A stretch of 64,000 nt of DNA, from assembly GCA_937138395.1 (NCBI GenBank), contig CAKZPB010000077.1, forward strand, positions 1 through 64,000, in the 5' to 3' direction. The position numbers were made by a program, and so were the translations under genes. Source of the stretch: an uncultured Pseudomonadota bacterium (GTDB lineage Bacteria; Pseudomonadota; Gammaproteobacteria; Xanthomonadales; Wenzhouxiangellaceae). Shown piece by piece: positions 43,539 to 50,941 of the stretch (position 1 is the stretch's first letter; every line of letters starts with the position of its first letter). A model generated the notes under the pieces. It was not told where the DNA came from. It did not search any database and worked only from the letters and a program-made list of their open reading frames with translations.

Positions 43539-44894
43539 ATGAAAAAATTTATTCTTATTTTGATTGCCTCCGTGCTGTTGCTGCCTGCCACCACGTGGGC
43601 CCAGGAAACGCTGGACGAACTGCTGCGTGAAGTTGAACAGGCCGCCAGTGAAGAAGCGCGCATTGATCAACAACGCCTGCAGGCCTTCCAGCGTGAACGT
43701 AACCAGCAGCAGCAGTTATTGAATGAAGCGCGCCAGCAACTGCGTGCCGAAGAGCAGCGCACCGATCGCTTGAACGCGCAGTTCGATGCCAATGAACAGC
43801 AGCTAGCCGAATTGGAAATCGTTCTCGACGAACGCCTCGGAAACCTCGGTGAGTTGTTTGGCGTGGTTCGACAGGTTGCCGGTGACATGCGTGCAACGAT
43901 GAACGATTCGATGGTGTCGGCGCAGCTGCCCGGCCGTGCCGCATTCTTTGCTGACCTGGCCGAGCGCAGCGAGTTACCGACCGTCGCCGAGCTCAGAGAG
44001 CTATGGACCGGCATGGTGCGCGAAGTCGCTGAGAGCGGTAAAGTGGTCGAGTTCAATTCCGACATCATTAACTCCGATGGCGACCTGCAGCCTGGTCAGC
44101 AGGTCGTGCGAATCGGTGTCTTCAACGCCATTTCGGATGGCCGTTTCCTGCAGTGGGATTCCGAACAGAATTTGCTGCTCGAATTGCCGCGTCAGCCAGC
44201 CGGTCGATTCCAGAGTATGGCGGCAGACTTGCAAAATGCCTCGCCTGGAAGCGTTCAGGAAATGGCGGTTGACTTTACCCGAGGTGATATCTTGGCCCAG
44301 GTCGTGCGGGCACCTGACTTGCGTGAGCGCTTGCGCCAGGGTGGAACGATCGGTTGGGTCATTGTCATCGGCGGTCTGATTGCCTTCCTGTTCTCTGTAT
44401 TTATCGGTCTGCGTCTGATCGGTAGCGGTCTGAAGATCAATCGTCAGGTCAAGCGTTCCGAAGTCAGTCAGAAGAATGCGCTGGGTCGTGTGCTGAGCGT
44501 GTATGAAGACAATCCGAATGCAGATGTTGAAACGCTGGAACTGAAGCTGGATGAAGCCATTCTGCGCGAAACGCCACCACTGGAATTCGGCCTGCCGATC
44601 ATCAAAGTGGCCTACGTCGTCGCGCCATTGGTGGGTCTGCTCGGTACGGTGCTGGGTATGATCCTGACCTTCCAGCAGATTACGCTGTTTGGTACCGGTG
44701 ACCCCCGAATGATGGCTGGAGGCATTTCGATGGCCTTGATTACAACGGTCTTGGGTCTGGTCGTGGCGATTCCATTGACGCTGATTCACAGCATCCTACA
44801 GTCTTACAGCCGAAGCCTCGTGCAGGTGCTGGAAGAACAATCCGCAGGTATCATCGCCCGTAAAGCAGAGCAGCATCATGGTAGCGCTATATAA
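43539..44894 (+). CDS. Large ExbB/TolQ-type proton-channel protein with periplasmic domain (TtpC-like)
   Basis: The 451-residue product has a signal peptide, an N-terminal periplasmic coiled-coil region (about 20-95), a helix near residues 270-290 (TIGWVIVIGGLIAFLFSVFI), and a MotA/TolQ/ExbB domain at the C-terminus with IKVAYVVAPLVGLLGTVLGM and GISMALITTVLGLVVAIP. This fits the TtpC subunit, which adds a third proton-channel-like member to TonB2 systems. It belongs to the DUF3450-TtpC-ExbB-ExbD-TonB-TPR operon and overlaps the next gene by 17 bases. Confidence 0.88.
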   Translation: MKKFILILIASVLLLPATTWAQETLDELLREVEQAASEEARIDQQRLQAFQRERNQQQQLLNEARQQLRAEEQRTDRLNAQFDANEQQLAELEIVLDERLGNLGELFGVVRQVAGDMRATMNDSMVSAQLPGRAAFFADLAERSELPTVAELRELWTGMVREVAESGKVVEFNSDIINSDGDLQPGQQVVRIGVFNAISDGRFLQWDSEQNLLLELPRQPAGRFQSMAADLQNASPGSVQEMAVDFTRGDILAQVVRAPDLRERLRQGGTIGWVIVIGGLIAFLFSVFIGLRLIGSGLKINRQVKRSEVSQKNALGRVLSVYEDNPNADVETLELKLDEAILRETPPLEFGLPIIKVAYVVAPLVGLLGTVLGMILTFQQITLFGTGDPRMMAGGISMALITTVLGLVVAIPLTLIHSILQSYSRSLVQVLEEQSAGIIARKAEQHHGSAI

Positions 44895-45411
44895 CGTTAT
44901 CGAAGGCATCCGGGGCTTCATCGAGCTCGGAGGGAACGTGCTGTGGGCGATCATGTTCGTCCTGCTGATCATGTGGACGCTGATCATCGAACGCTATTGG
45001 TATTTGTTTCAAGTGTTACCCGGCCAAAAGCGCGATGTGATCGAAGCATGGGATGCCCGCAGTGATCATCGCTCCTGGCATGCGCATCAGATTAAAGCCG
45101 AGATGGTCAGTGCAGTCCGGCAGGATCTGAGACGAAATGTATTGACGATTCAGACGCTCGTCGCGATCTGTCCGCTGCTGGGCCTGCTCGGCACGGTGAC
45201 TGGCATGGTTGCAGTGTTCGACGTCATGGCGTTCTTTGGTACCGGTAACGCGCGCGCCATGGCTGCCGGAGTATCTCAGGCAACCATTCCAACCATGGCC
45301 GGCATGGTTGCAGCGCTGTCCGGCGTGTACTTTGCCTCGCATCTCGATCGCAAAGTGGACGCAGAGGCCGGCAAGCTGGAGGATCAACTCCAGCACGAAC
45401 GCGTCGAATGA
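44878..45411 (+). CDS. exbB: ExbB-family proton channel subunit
   Basis: The 177-residue protein has a first helix LWAIMFVLLIMWTLIIERYWYLF followed by the channel pair LVAICPLLGLLGTVTGMVAVFDVMAFFGTGN and ATIPTMAGMVAALSGVY, the MotA_ExbB motif. It lacks the long periplasmic extension of the preceding gene, as the second ExbB of TonB2 clusters does. It supplies the proton path that energises TonB. Overlap with the upstream gene is 17 bases. Confidence 0.9.
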   Translation: MVALYNVIEGIRGFIELGGNVLWAIMFVLLIMWTLIIERYWYLFQVLPGQKRDVIEAWDARSDHRSWHAHQIKAEMVSAVRQDLRRNVLTIQTLVAICPLLGLLGTVTGMVAVFDVMAFFGTGNARAMAAGVSQATIPTMAGMVAALSGVYFASHLDRKVDAEAGKLEDQLQHERVE

Positions 45412-45451
45412 TCTCGACTGAGCGCGGTCCAAACTACAGGTATATTCTGAA

Positions 45452-45859
45452 ATGAATCGTAGACATGCAGCCAAGGACGAGCCGGAAATCAACATCACAC
45501 CGATGTTGGATATCGTGTTCATCATGCTGATCTTTTTTATTGTGACGACGACGTTTGTCCGCGAAACGGGCGTTGAGGTCGAGCGACCCGATGCGCTCAC
45601 AGCTGAAGCACGACCCCAAGGTAATGTCTTGATTGCCATTCGCGACAACGACGAAATCTGGATGAACGGACGCGCCATTGAGCTCAGCGATGTCAGAACA
45701 CTGGTTCAACGTGCGCGTGCCGAGAATCCGGAAGGCAGCGTCATCCTGATTTCCGACAAAGGCGCACGTACTGGTATGCTGGTTGACGTGATGGATCAAG
45801 TCCAGGCCGCGGGCGTGACCCGCATGGCAATATCGGCCGATCAAATCGGCGGAGGTTGA
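45452..45859 (+). CDS. exbD: ExbD-family biopolymer transport protein
   Basis: The 135-residue protein begins with the ExbD pattern EPEINITPMLDIVFIMLIFFIVTTTF, where the membrane Asp near residue 18 (MLD) is the proton-relay residue. A periplasmic domain follows with IAIRDNDEIWMNGR and SVILISDKGARTGMLVDVMDQ. It pairs with the ExbB subunit upstream. Its stop overlaps a TTG that could start the next frame, but the next gene more probably starts at the ATG at 45865. Confidence 0.92.
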   Translation: MNRRHAAKDEPEINITPMLDIVFIMLIFFIVTTTFVRETGVEVERPDALTAEARPQGNVLIAIRDNDEIWMNGRAIELSDVRTLVQRARAENPEGSVILISDKGARTGMLVDVMDQVQAAGVTRMAISADQIGGG

Positions 45860-45864
45860 ATAGG

Positions 45865-46497
45865 ATGAACAGCGGAATGCGATATGTCATCTCAGTGTTG
45901 ATCGCAATCGTGGTCACCCTGAGTGCGTTTTATCTGATGCACCGGCTGATTTCAGGCGCTACAGGCGAGCGGGAGAACATGGATCCGCCACCCGGTATTC
46001 GTTTTGGTCCTGTCGAGCTGGACGACACGATCACACGCGAAGACCGGCGCAAGCCAGAACCGCCACCGCCACCCGATACGCCGCCACCCCCGCCGGACAT
46101 GGAAATTGCCGAAGTTGATCAAGTCGATCAGCAAATGCCGGATATCGATATGCCGGAACTGAACCTGAGCATGACCGGTTCGGGTCCGATGCTGGGTAAT
46201 GTGGGCATGGACCGAAATGAAGAGGGCGATGTGGTTCCGCTGGTGCGTATCCAGCCCCAATACCCTCGTGAAGCGGCCATGAATCAGATCGAGGGCTTTG
46301 TCACGGTTGAATTCACGATTACCGAAACCGGCGGTGTGACCAATCCCCGCGTGATCGACGCGAAACCGCCACGGGTATTTGACCGTGCCGCGATGCGCGC
46401 TATCCTGCGATGGAAATTCAAACCGCGCGTGGTCGACGGTGTTGCAGTATCCCGAACGGCTACACAAACACTGGAATTCAATCTGGACGGCGCATGA
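45865..46497 (+). CDS. tonB: TonB-family energy transducer
   Basis: The 210-residue product from the ATG at 45865 (GGAGG at 45851-45855) has one N-terminal membrane helix (YVISVLIAIVVTLSAFYLM), a short Pro-rich linker (KPEPPPPPDTPPPPP) and a TonB C-terminal domain with VRIQPQYPREAAMNQIEGFV and AMRAILRWKFKPRVVDG. It links the ExbB/ExbD proton motor to outer-membrane receptors. The stop overlaps the TPR gene by 4 bases. Confidence 0.92.
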   Translation: MNSGMRYVISVLIAIVVTLSAFYLMHRLISGATGERENMDPPPGIRFGPVELDDTITREDRRKPEPPPPPDTPPPPPDMEIAEVDQVDQQMPDIDMPELNLSMTGSGPMLGNVGMDRNEEGDVVPLVRIQPQYPREAAMNQIEGFVTVEFTITETGGVTNPRVIDAKPPRVFDRAAMRAILRWKFKPRVVDGVAVSRTATQTLEFNLDGA

Positions 46498-47768
46498 ATC
46501 GTATATACCCATTTCTTGTATTGATGCTGACTGCGGGATTTCTACAGACGTCCGTTGTCGTTGCGCAAACGGTCGGCAATACACCCTGCGGACAAGAGCG
46601 GGAAGTTGAAAGCCAGCTGATGACACCGGAAATGTTCGAACGGTTGTCCGATGCGTTCGAATTGATCGGTGAAGAGCAATACAGCGAAGCCTATCAGGAT
46701 CTGCTTGATCTGCGCGATCGTCGGCTGAATGACACCGAAAAAGCGACCGTCGAACAAGCCCTGGGCTTTTCAGCTGCGCAGATGGAGCGATATGATCAGG
46801 CGATCTCGCATATGCGGGAAGCGATTCGTCTGGATGTATTGCCCGATAACCAACACTTTGAAATGATTTTGCAGGTTGCACAGCTGCTTCACCTTGTCGA
46901 GCAATACGATGAAGCGCTGCTTCAGTTGGATTATTGGTTTTGTGTTTCTACCGAAGATGCACAAAAATTTGCTGAAGTCTGGGTATTGAAGGCCAGCCTG
47001 CATATTCAACAGGAAGACTATCCAGAAGCGCTGACGGCGATTGATCAGGCGATCGAAATCAGCGAGGATCCGGAAGAGGCCTGGTATCGCGTCAAGCTCG
47101 GCATGCATCTGGAGCTGAAACAATATTCTCCGGCAGTGGATGTTCTTAAAATTCTGATTCAGATGGACTCCAACCGGAAAGATTATTGGATGCAGTTAGC
47201 CGGCTCTTACCTTGAATTGAATGACAACCAGGAAGCCATGGCCGCGCTTCGCCTGGCGTACCGCAAGAACCTGCTTGACCGCAGCAGTGAATTCCTGCAG
47301 CTTGCAGGCTTGCTGCAGGAACAGGATTCACCTCGACAGGCGGCTGAAGTGATGCAGGACGGACTTCGACGCGGCATTATCGAAGCCACCAGTCGTAACT
47401 GGGAAATGGCTGCAGGTGCCTGGTTTGAAGCACGTGAAATGGATGAGTCACTGGCTGCCTATGAGCGTGCCGGTGAACTATCGGATAGTGGTCGAATCGA
47501 TTTTCAGCGTGCCTCTATTCTGACCAATCTCGAAGATTGGCCGAATGTCATTGATTCGGCCAGCCGTGCACTGGAAAAGGGTGGTTTGACCGATTCCCAA
47601 GTTGGCAATGCACACTTGCTGGTTGGGATGGCTCAGTTCAATGAAGGTGATCTGGATGCGGCTGAGTCTGCTTTCCAGCAGGCACAGAACTACGATCGAG
47701 TCGCCGATGCAGCAAGCGAGTGGATCAATCATATCGGTTCGACCAGACAGCGTATAGCTCGCAACTGA
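46494..47768 (+). CDS. TPR protein of the TonB2 operon
   Basis: From the ATG at 46494 the product is 424 residues with a signal peptide (IYPFLVLMLTAGFLQTSVVVAQ) and about eight TPR motifs, for example AEQALGF-type GFSAAQMERYDQAISHMREA and AQFNEGDLDAAESAFQQAQN at the end. The TPR gene is the last member of the conserved DUF3450-TtpC-ExbB-ExbD-TonB-TPR arrangement. Partner and function are unknown, though an envelope scaffold for the complex is plausible. It is coupled to tonB by an ATGA overlap. Confidence 0.85.
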   Translation: MNRIYPFLVLMLTAGFLQTSVVVAQTVGNTPCGQEREVESQLMTPEMFERLSDAFELIGEEQYSEAYQDLLDLRDRRLNDTEKATVEQALGFSAAQMERYDQAISHMREAIRLDVLPDNQHFEMILQVAQLLHLVEQYDEALLQLDYWFCVSTEDAQKFAEVWVLKASLHIQQEDYPEALTAIDQAIEISEDPEEAWYRVKLGMHLELKQYSPAVDVLKILIQMDSNRKDYWMQLAGSYLELNDNQEAMAALRLAYRKNLLDRSSEFLQLAGLLQEQDSPRQAAEVMQDGLRRGIIEATSRNWEMAAGAWFEAREMDESLAAYERAGELSDSGRIDFQRASILTNLEDWPNVIDSASRALEKGGLTDSQVGNAHLLVGMAQFNEGDLDAAESAFQQAQNYDRVADAASEWINHIGSTRQRIARN

Positions 47769-47829
47769 ATCGGATTGCTGGTAACGTAAGCGCCAACGAA
47801 ATCATAATTACAAGACCGGGGAGGTCAAG

Positions 47830-48618
47830 ATGCAGAACAACACTGACAACCAACTTGATCAAAAAGTAGACGACGAAGCAGGTTCAGCCGCGGCAGCCGC
47901 ATCGCCGGCTGCTTCAAAGAAAAAAGCATCCAAGAAGAAATCTACTAAGAAGAAATCCACTAAGAAAAAATCGACCAAGAAAAAAGCCGCGAAAAAGAAA
48001 ACTGCCAAGAAGAAGGCTACCAAGAAAAAAGCCAGCAAGAAAAAAGCGAGCAAGAAAAAAGCCAGTAAGAAAAAAGCCGGCAAAAAGAAGGCTGCGAAAA
48101 AGAAGGTAGCCAAGAAGAAGGCGAGTAAGAAAAAAGCCGGCAAGAAAAAAGCCAGTAAGAAAAAAGCGAGCAAGAAAAAGCGGCGCAAAAAGAAAGCAGC
48201 CAAAAAGAAAGCCAGCAAGAAGCGCGGTAAGAAAAAAGCGAGCAAGAAAAAAGCGAGCAAGAAAAAAGCGAGCAAGAAAAAAGCGAGCAAGAAAAAAACC
48301 AGCAAGAAGCGCGGTAAGAAAAAAGCATCCAAGAAAAAAGCATCCAAAAAACGCGGTAAGAAAAAATCGTCCAAAAAAAAGTCGACCAAGAAAAAAAGAC
48401 GGAAAAAAAAAGCCTCAAAAAAAGGGGTAAGTGATTCCCCCTGGCACCGTCTGGCCGATGCTGCAGAACTGATGCGTGAAGCGGCCATGGAGCTGGCGGC
48501 ACGTGAAGGTGCGGAGCGCACCCGTGCGCTGAAAGATTTTGCCGAAGCAACCCGCAATAAGCTGCATGATCTCGAAACCGCTGCTCAACGCGGCATTGCA
48601 CGCTTAGCAAGAAAGTAA
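47830..48618 (+). CDS. Lysine-rich histone-H1-like protein
   Basis: The 262-residue product has an acidic N-terminus (MQNNTDNQLDQKVDDEAGS), a long basic region (about 31-198) built from KKxxKKK and KKAxKKK units, and a 64-residue C-terminal segment that is not basic-repetitive (DAAELMREAAMELAAREG and AEATRNKLHDLETAAQRGIA), predicted helical. The basic region resembles histone H1 tails and chlamydial HC2. The DNA is built of near-identical AAGAAAAAAGCC-like units, so the reading length may vary between strains. GGGGAGG precedes the ATG. It is followed closely by xerD. Binding to DNA is inferred. Confidence 0.8.
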   Translation: MQNNTDNQLDQKVDDEAGSAAAAASPAASKKKASKKKSTKKKSTKKKSTKKKAAKKKTAKKKATKKKASKKKASKKKASKKKAGKKKAAKKKVAKKKASKKKAGKKKASKKKASKKKRRKKKAAKKKASKKRGKKKASKKKASKKKASKKKASKKKTSKKRGKKKASKKKASKKRGKKKSSKKKSTKKKRRKKKASKKGVSDSPWHRLADAAELMREAAMELAAREGAERTRALKDFAEATRNKLHDLETAAQRGIARLARK

Positions 48619-48636
48619 GGCGGATGCTCGAGCTGA

Positions 48637-49539
48637 ATGCGTTCAGCCATGACTGCTGAGGCACTGATCGAACGGTTCATCGACTCGATCTGGGCCGAGG
48701 ACGGCTTGGCAAACAAAACGCTGGATGCGTATCGAAACGACCTGATCGGCTTTGGCCGGTCAGGTTTTTTTGGTGATGGTCGATCCATTCGTGTCGATCA
48801 AAGCCAATTGATGCAGCATTTGTCGCGTCAGTTGCGTGCTGGCCAGAAAGTATCCACACTGCGCCGCCAGATCAGCGCTCTCAGGCGATTTTGCAGCTGG
48901 TTGCGACGAGAGGGCTTGCTGGACTCCGACCCGCTCGTAGCCTTGTTACCGCCCAAACAGTCGCTGCGTCTCCCCAATGTGTTGAGCGAATCCGAGGTGC
49001 GCCAGCTCATGACATCGCCTGATGTTGATACTGCCTTGGGTCTTAGAGATCGCGCCATGCTCGAGGTACTCTATGCAACGGGGCTCAGAGTCAGTGAACT
49101 GGCCGGCATGCAGCTCAATAACGTGAATTTCCGACAGGGTTTGATTCGTGTTACCGGCAAGGGCGGCAAGGATCGATTGGTGCCTCTGGGTGATGATGCA
49201 CACGATTGGTTGCAGCAGTGGTGCACTGGCACGCGACAGCTGTGGGCCAAGGCCGGGCAGCCGAATGAGGTGTTTATCAGCCAACGTGGCCATGGTTTGA
49301 CTCGTCAGGCGATCTGGTATCGGATACGGTCGTATGCCAAGGCGCTGGGGTTGAGTGATCGACTCTCTCCACATAAGCTGCGGCATTCCTTTGCAACACA
49401 TATGCTGGACCATGGCGCCGACCTGCGTGTGGTGCAGCTGTTGCTGGGCCACGCCGATCTCTCCACCACGCAAATTTATACCCATGTGGCCAGCGCTCGA
49501 TTGAAAAGCCTGCACCAGAATCATCACCCCAGGGGCTGA
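48637..49539 (+). CDS. xerD: Site-specific tyrosine recombinase XerD
   Basis: The 300-residue product has the SAM-like N-terminal domain (IERFIDSIWAEDGLANKTLDAYRND) and a catalytic domain with GLRVSELAG (first Arg), the Lys in GKGGKDRLVPLG, HKLRHSFATH (His-x-x-Arg), LLGHADLSTTQIYTH (His and nucleophile Tyr). It ends LHQNHHPRG, close to XerD's usual end. XerC/XerD resolve chromosome dimers at dif. dsbC follows, as in E. coli. An alternative ATG is at 48649. No att-like sequence or phage genes are nearby, so it is not a phage integrase. Confidence 0.93.
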   Translation: MRSAMTAEALIERFIDSIWAEDGLANKTLDAYRNDLIGFGRSGFFGDGRSIRVDQSQLMQHLSRQLRAGQKVSTLRRQISALRRFCSWLRREGLLDSDPLVALLPPKQSLRLPNVLSESEVRQLMTSPDVDTALGLRDRAMLEVLYATGLRVSELAGMQLNNVNFRQGLIRVTGKGGKDRLVPLGDDAHDWLQQWCTGTRQLWAKAGQPNEVFISQRGHGLTRQAIWYRIRSYAKALGLSDRLSPHKLRHSFATHMLDHGADLRVVQLLLGHADLSTTQIYTHVASARLKSLHQNHHPRG

Positions 49540-49716
49540 TTTTTCGGAACTTAATTCTGGGCTGTGCCTCAAATGGTCAGGATGAAGGTCATGAATAGCC
49601 GTCGATCCATTCGGTTGCGTTCGATATTGAAGATCACATCACACAGTTGCAGCGTGCATTCCTTTACAGTACGCAAGCTGCAAGACAACTGAACAACGAT
49701 TAGTCAGGAGAAGATA

Positions 49717-50457
49717 GTGAAATCGCTTTGTATTCGAATTCATACAGTCAGCATCGGCTTATTGATGTTGGCCGCATTGCCGGCCATGGCCCAGGATTAC
49801 CAGGCCGTGCTGGACCGCTTGGCGGGCTTGACCGGCCAGGATGTTGACCCGGTGATTGCTGAAACGCCAATTGACGGCATTTTGCAAATCCGCCTGGGTT
49901 CCGAGATCGTATACATGACCGCGGACGCGAGGTACCTGATGCAGGGCCGCTTGCTGGACCTCGATACTCGACAGGATCTGACCGATCAGGCCAAGTCGGA
50001 AGTGCGGCGCGAATTGATAGCCAATATTGACGAATCCGAAATGGTCAGCTACGGGCCGGAAGACGCAGCGCATGAAATCATGGTATTTACCGATGTGGAT
50101 TGTGGTTTTTGTCGCAAACTGCACCAGGAAATACCGCAATACAGCGAGGCTGGAATCAAAATTCACTACCTGGCGTTTCCACGAGCGGGTTTGGCCTCCA
50201 ACACATTCAATAAAATGCAGTCGGTCTGGTGCGCCGAGAACCCCAATGCGGCCATGGATATCGCCAAAGCCGGCGATGAACCCGAGCCAGCCAGCTGTGA
50301 TTCGCCGGTCGATTCGCAGTATCAACTTGGGCAGAGTATTGGCGTAACCGGTACACCGGCAATAGTCACCATGAATGGAGATCTGATTCCAGGGTACGTG
50401 CCACCCGATGATTTGAGAGCCCGCCTGGAACAACTGGCTGCAGCTGGCCAGAATTAA
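49717..50457 (+). CDS. dsbC: Thiol:disulfide interchange protein DsbC
   Basis: The 246-residue periplasmic isomerase starts at GTG 49717 with an AGGAGAAG Shine-Dalgarno. It has a signal peptide (LLMLAALPAMAQ), a dimerisation domain, and a thioredoxin-fold domain with catalytic CGFC (C129 and C132) in FTDVDCGFCRKLH and a cis-Pro loop GVTGTPAIV. A second Cys pair (VWCAENP...ASC) is also typical. It lies after xerD as in E. coli. A strong terminator follows at 50476-50503. Confidence 0.93.
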   Translation: MKSLCIRIHTVSIGLLMLAALPAMAQDYQAVLDRLAGLTGQDVDPVIAETPIDGILQIRLGSEIVYMTADARYLMQGRLLDLDTRQDLTDQAKSEVRRELIANIDESEMVSYGPEDAAHEIMVFTDVDCGFCRKLHQEIPQYSEAGIKIHYLAFPRAGLASNTFNKMQSVWCAENPNAAMDIAKAGDEPEPASCDSPVDSQYQLGQSIGVTGTPAIVTMNGDLIPGYVPPDDLRARLEQLAAAGQN

Positions 50458-50475
50458 TCCAAATGCTTGACCCGC

Positions 50476-50503
50476 AACGGCGCCTGATGGCGCCGTTTTT
50501 TTT
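50476..50503 (+). terminator. Intrinsic terminator after dsbC
   Basis: AACGGCGCC (50476-50484) pairs perfectly with GGCGCCGTT (50489-50497) around a TGAT loop, and a run of eight T residues follows (50496-50503). It lies 19 bases after the dsbC stop. Confidence 0.93.
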
Positions 50504-50538
50504 GCTGAACATTCCATTGACCCTGATGCGCAGGATAC

Positions 50539-50880
50539 GTAAATAACCCCTGAATACCTCTGCACGGGTGCGCCGGCGGATTTGCAGGATACGCCGGCTT
50601 GCCTTGGGTGAGTACCGATAGGGTTCACAATCGATTGTTCCAAATTGTCGAGTCCGCCTGTCATCACAATCGAGGCGGAGGCCCCGCAGAAGCCCGTTCC
50701 GCATGGCGATTGAAATAACAGGCCTGATGAGAAGCGTGATACCAAGCGGCCGGAAAGTAGCAGCTCGCACGCTGCGATCTTCGGCCGTAGCTACGTCTAC
50801 TGTCTTTCAGATCGCACCAAACGATCTGCGGCGTTCTGACTGAAACGCGCTCGGTGCAGAGTTGTTCAGAGGTTCCTTAA
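50539..50880. mobile_element. MITE-like element, copy 2 (342 bp)
   Basis: Left end 50539-50565 and right end 50854-50880 are 27-base inverted repeats with 21 matches, sharing CTCTGCAC near the inner border and the AACCTCTG-like block with copy 1. The interior shares GAGGCGGAGGCCCCGC, the GGCCGTAGCTACG palindromic block and GATCTGCGGC with 41723-42004. No transposase or long frame lies inside. It fills most of the 484-base gap 50458-50941, the rest being the dsbC terminator and the purL promoter region. The right end is 23 bases before the purL -10. Confidence 0.75.
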
Positions 50881-50898
50881 ACGATGGCGCGCAGGCCA

Positions 50899-50914
50899 TC
50901 ACGTATAATCGTGA
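50899..50914 (+). promoter_or_regulatory. purL -10 element inside an inverted repeat
   Basis: A perfect TATAAT at 50904-50909 is flanked by TCACG (50899-50903) and CGTGA (50910-50914), a 5-bp inverted repeat, 32 bases ahead of the purL ATG at 50942. No consensus -35 sits at 16-18 bases upstream. The flanking arms could be an operator. It does not resemble a PurR box that I know. Confidence 0.45.
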
Positions 50915-50941
50915 CCTTTCTCGTTGAATGGCATCGCGCCC

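Noticed and set aside
47920-48420. Tandem DNA repeats as a separate element
   Set aside because: The repetition is explained by coding for Lys-rich units within one open frame; no ends or duplications are seen.
47859-48557. Long antisense frame rich in Phe and Leu opposite the lysine-rich gene
   Set aside because: It is the complement of AAG/AAA codons; the product is FFLLAFFL-like repeats with no start context. The plus-strand gene has a good Shine-Dalgarno and conserved ends.
48637-49539. Integrase of a mobile element
   Set aside because: The protein matches chromosomal XerD from end to end and is followed by dsbC as in E. coli; no att-like repeats, tRNA or phage genes are nearby.
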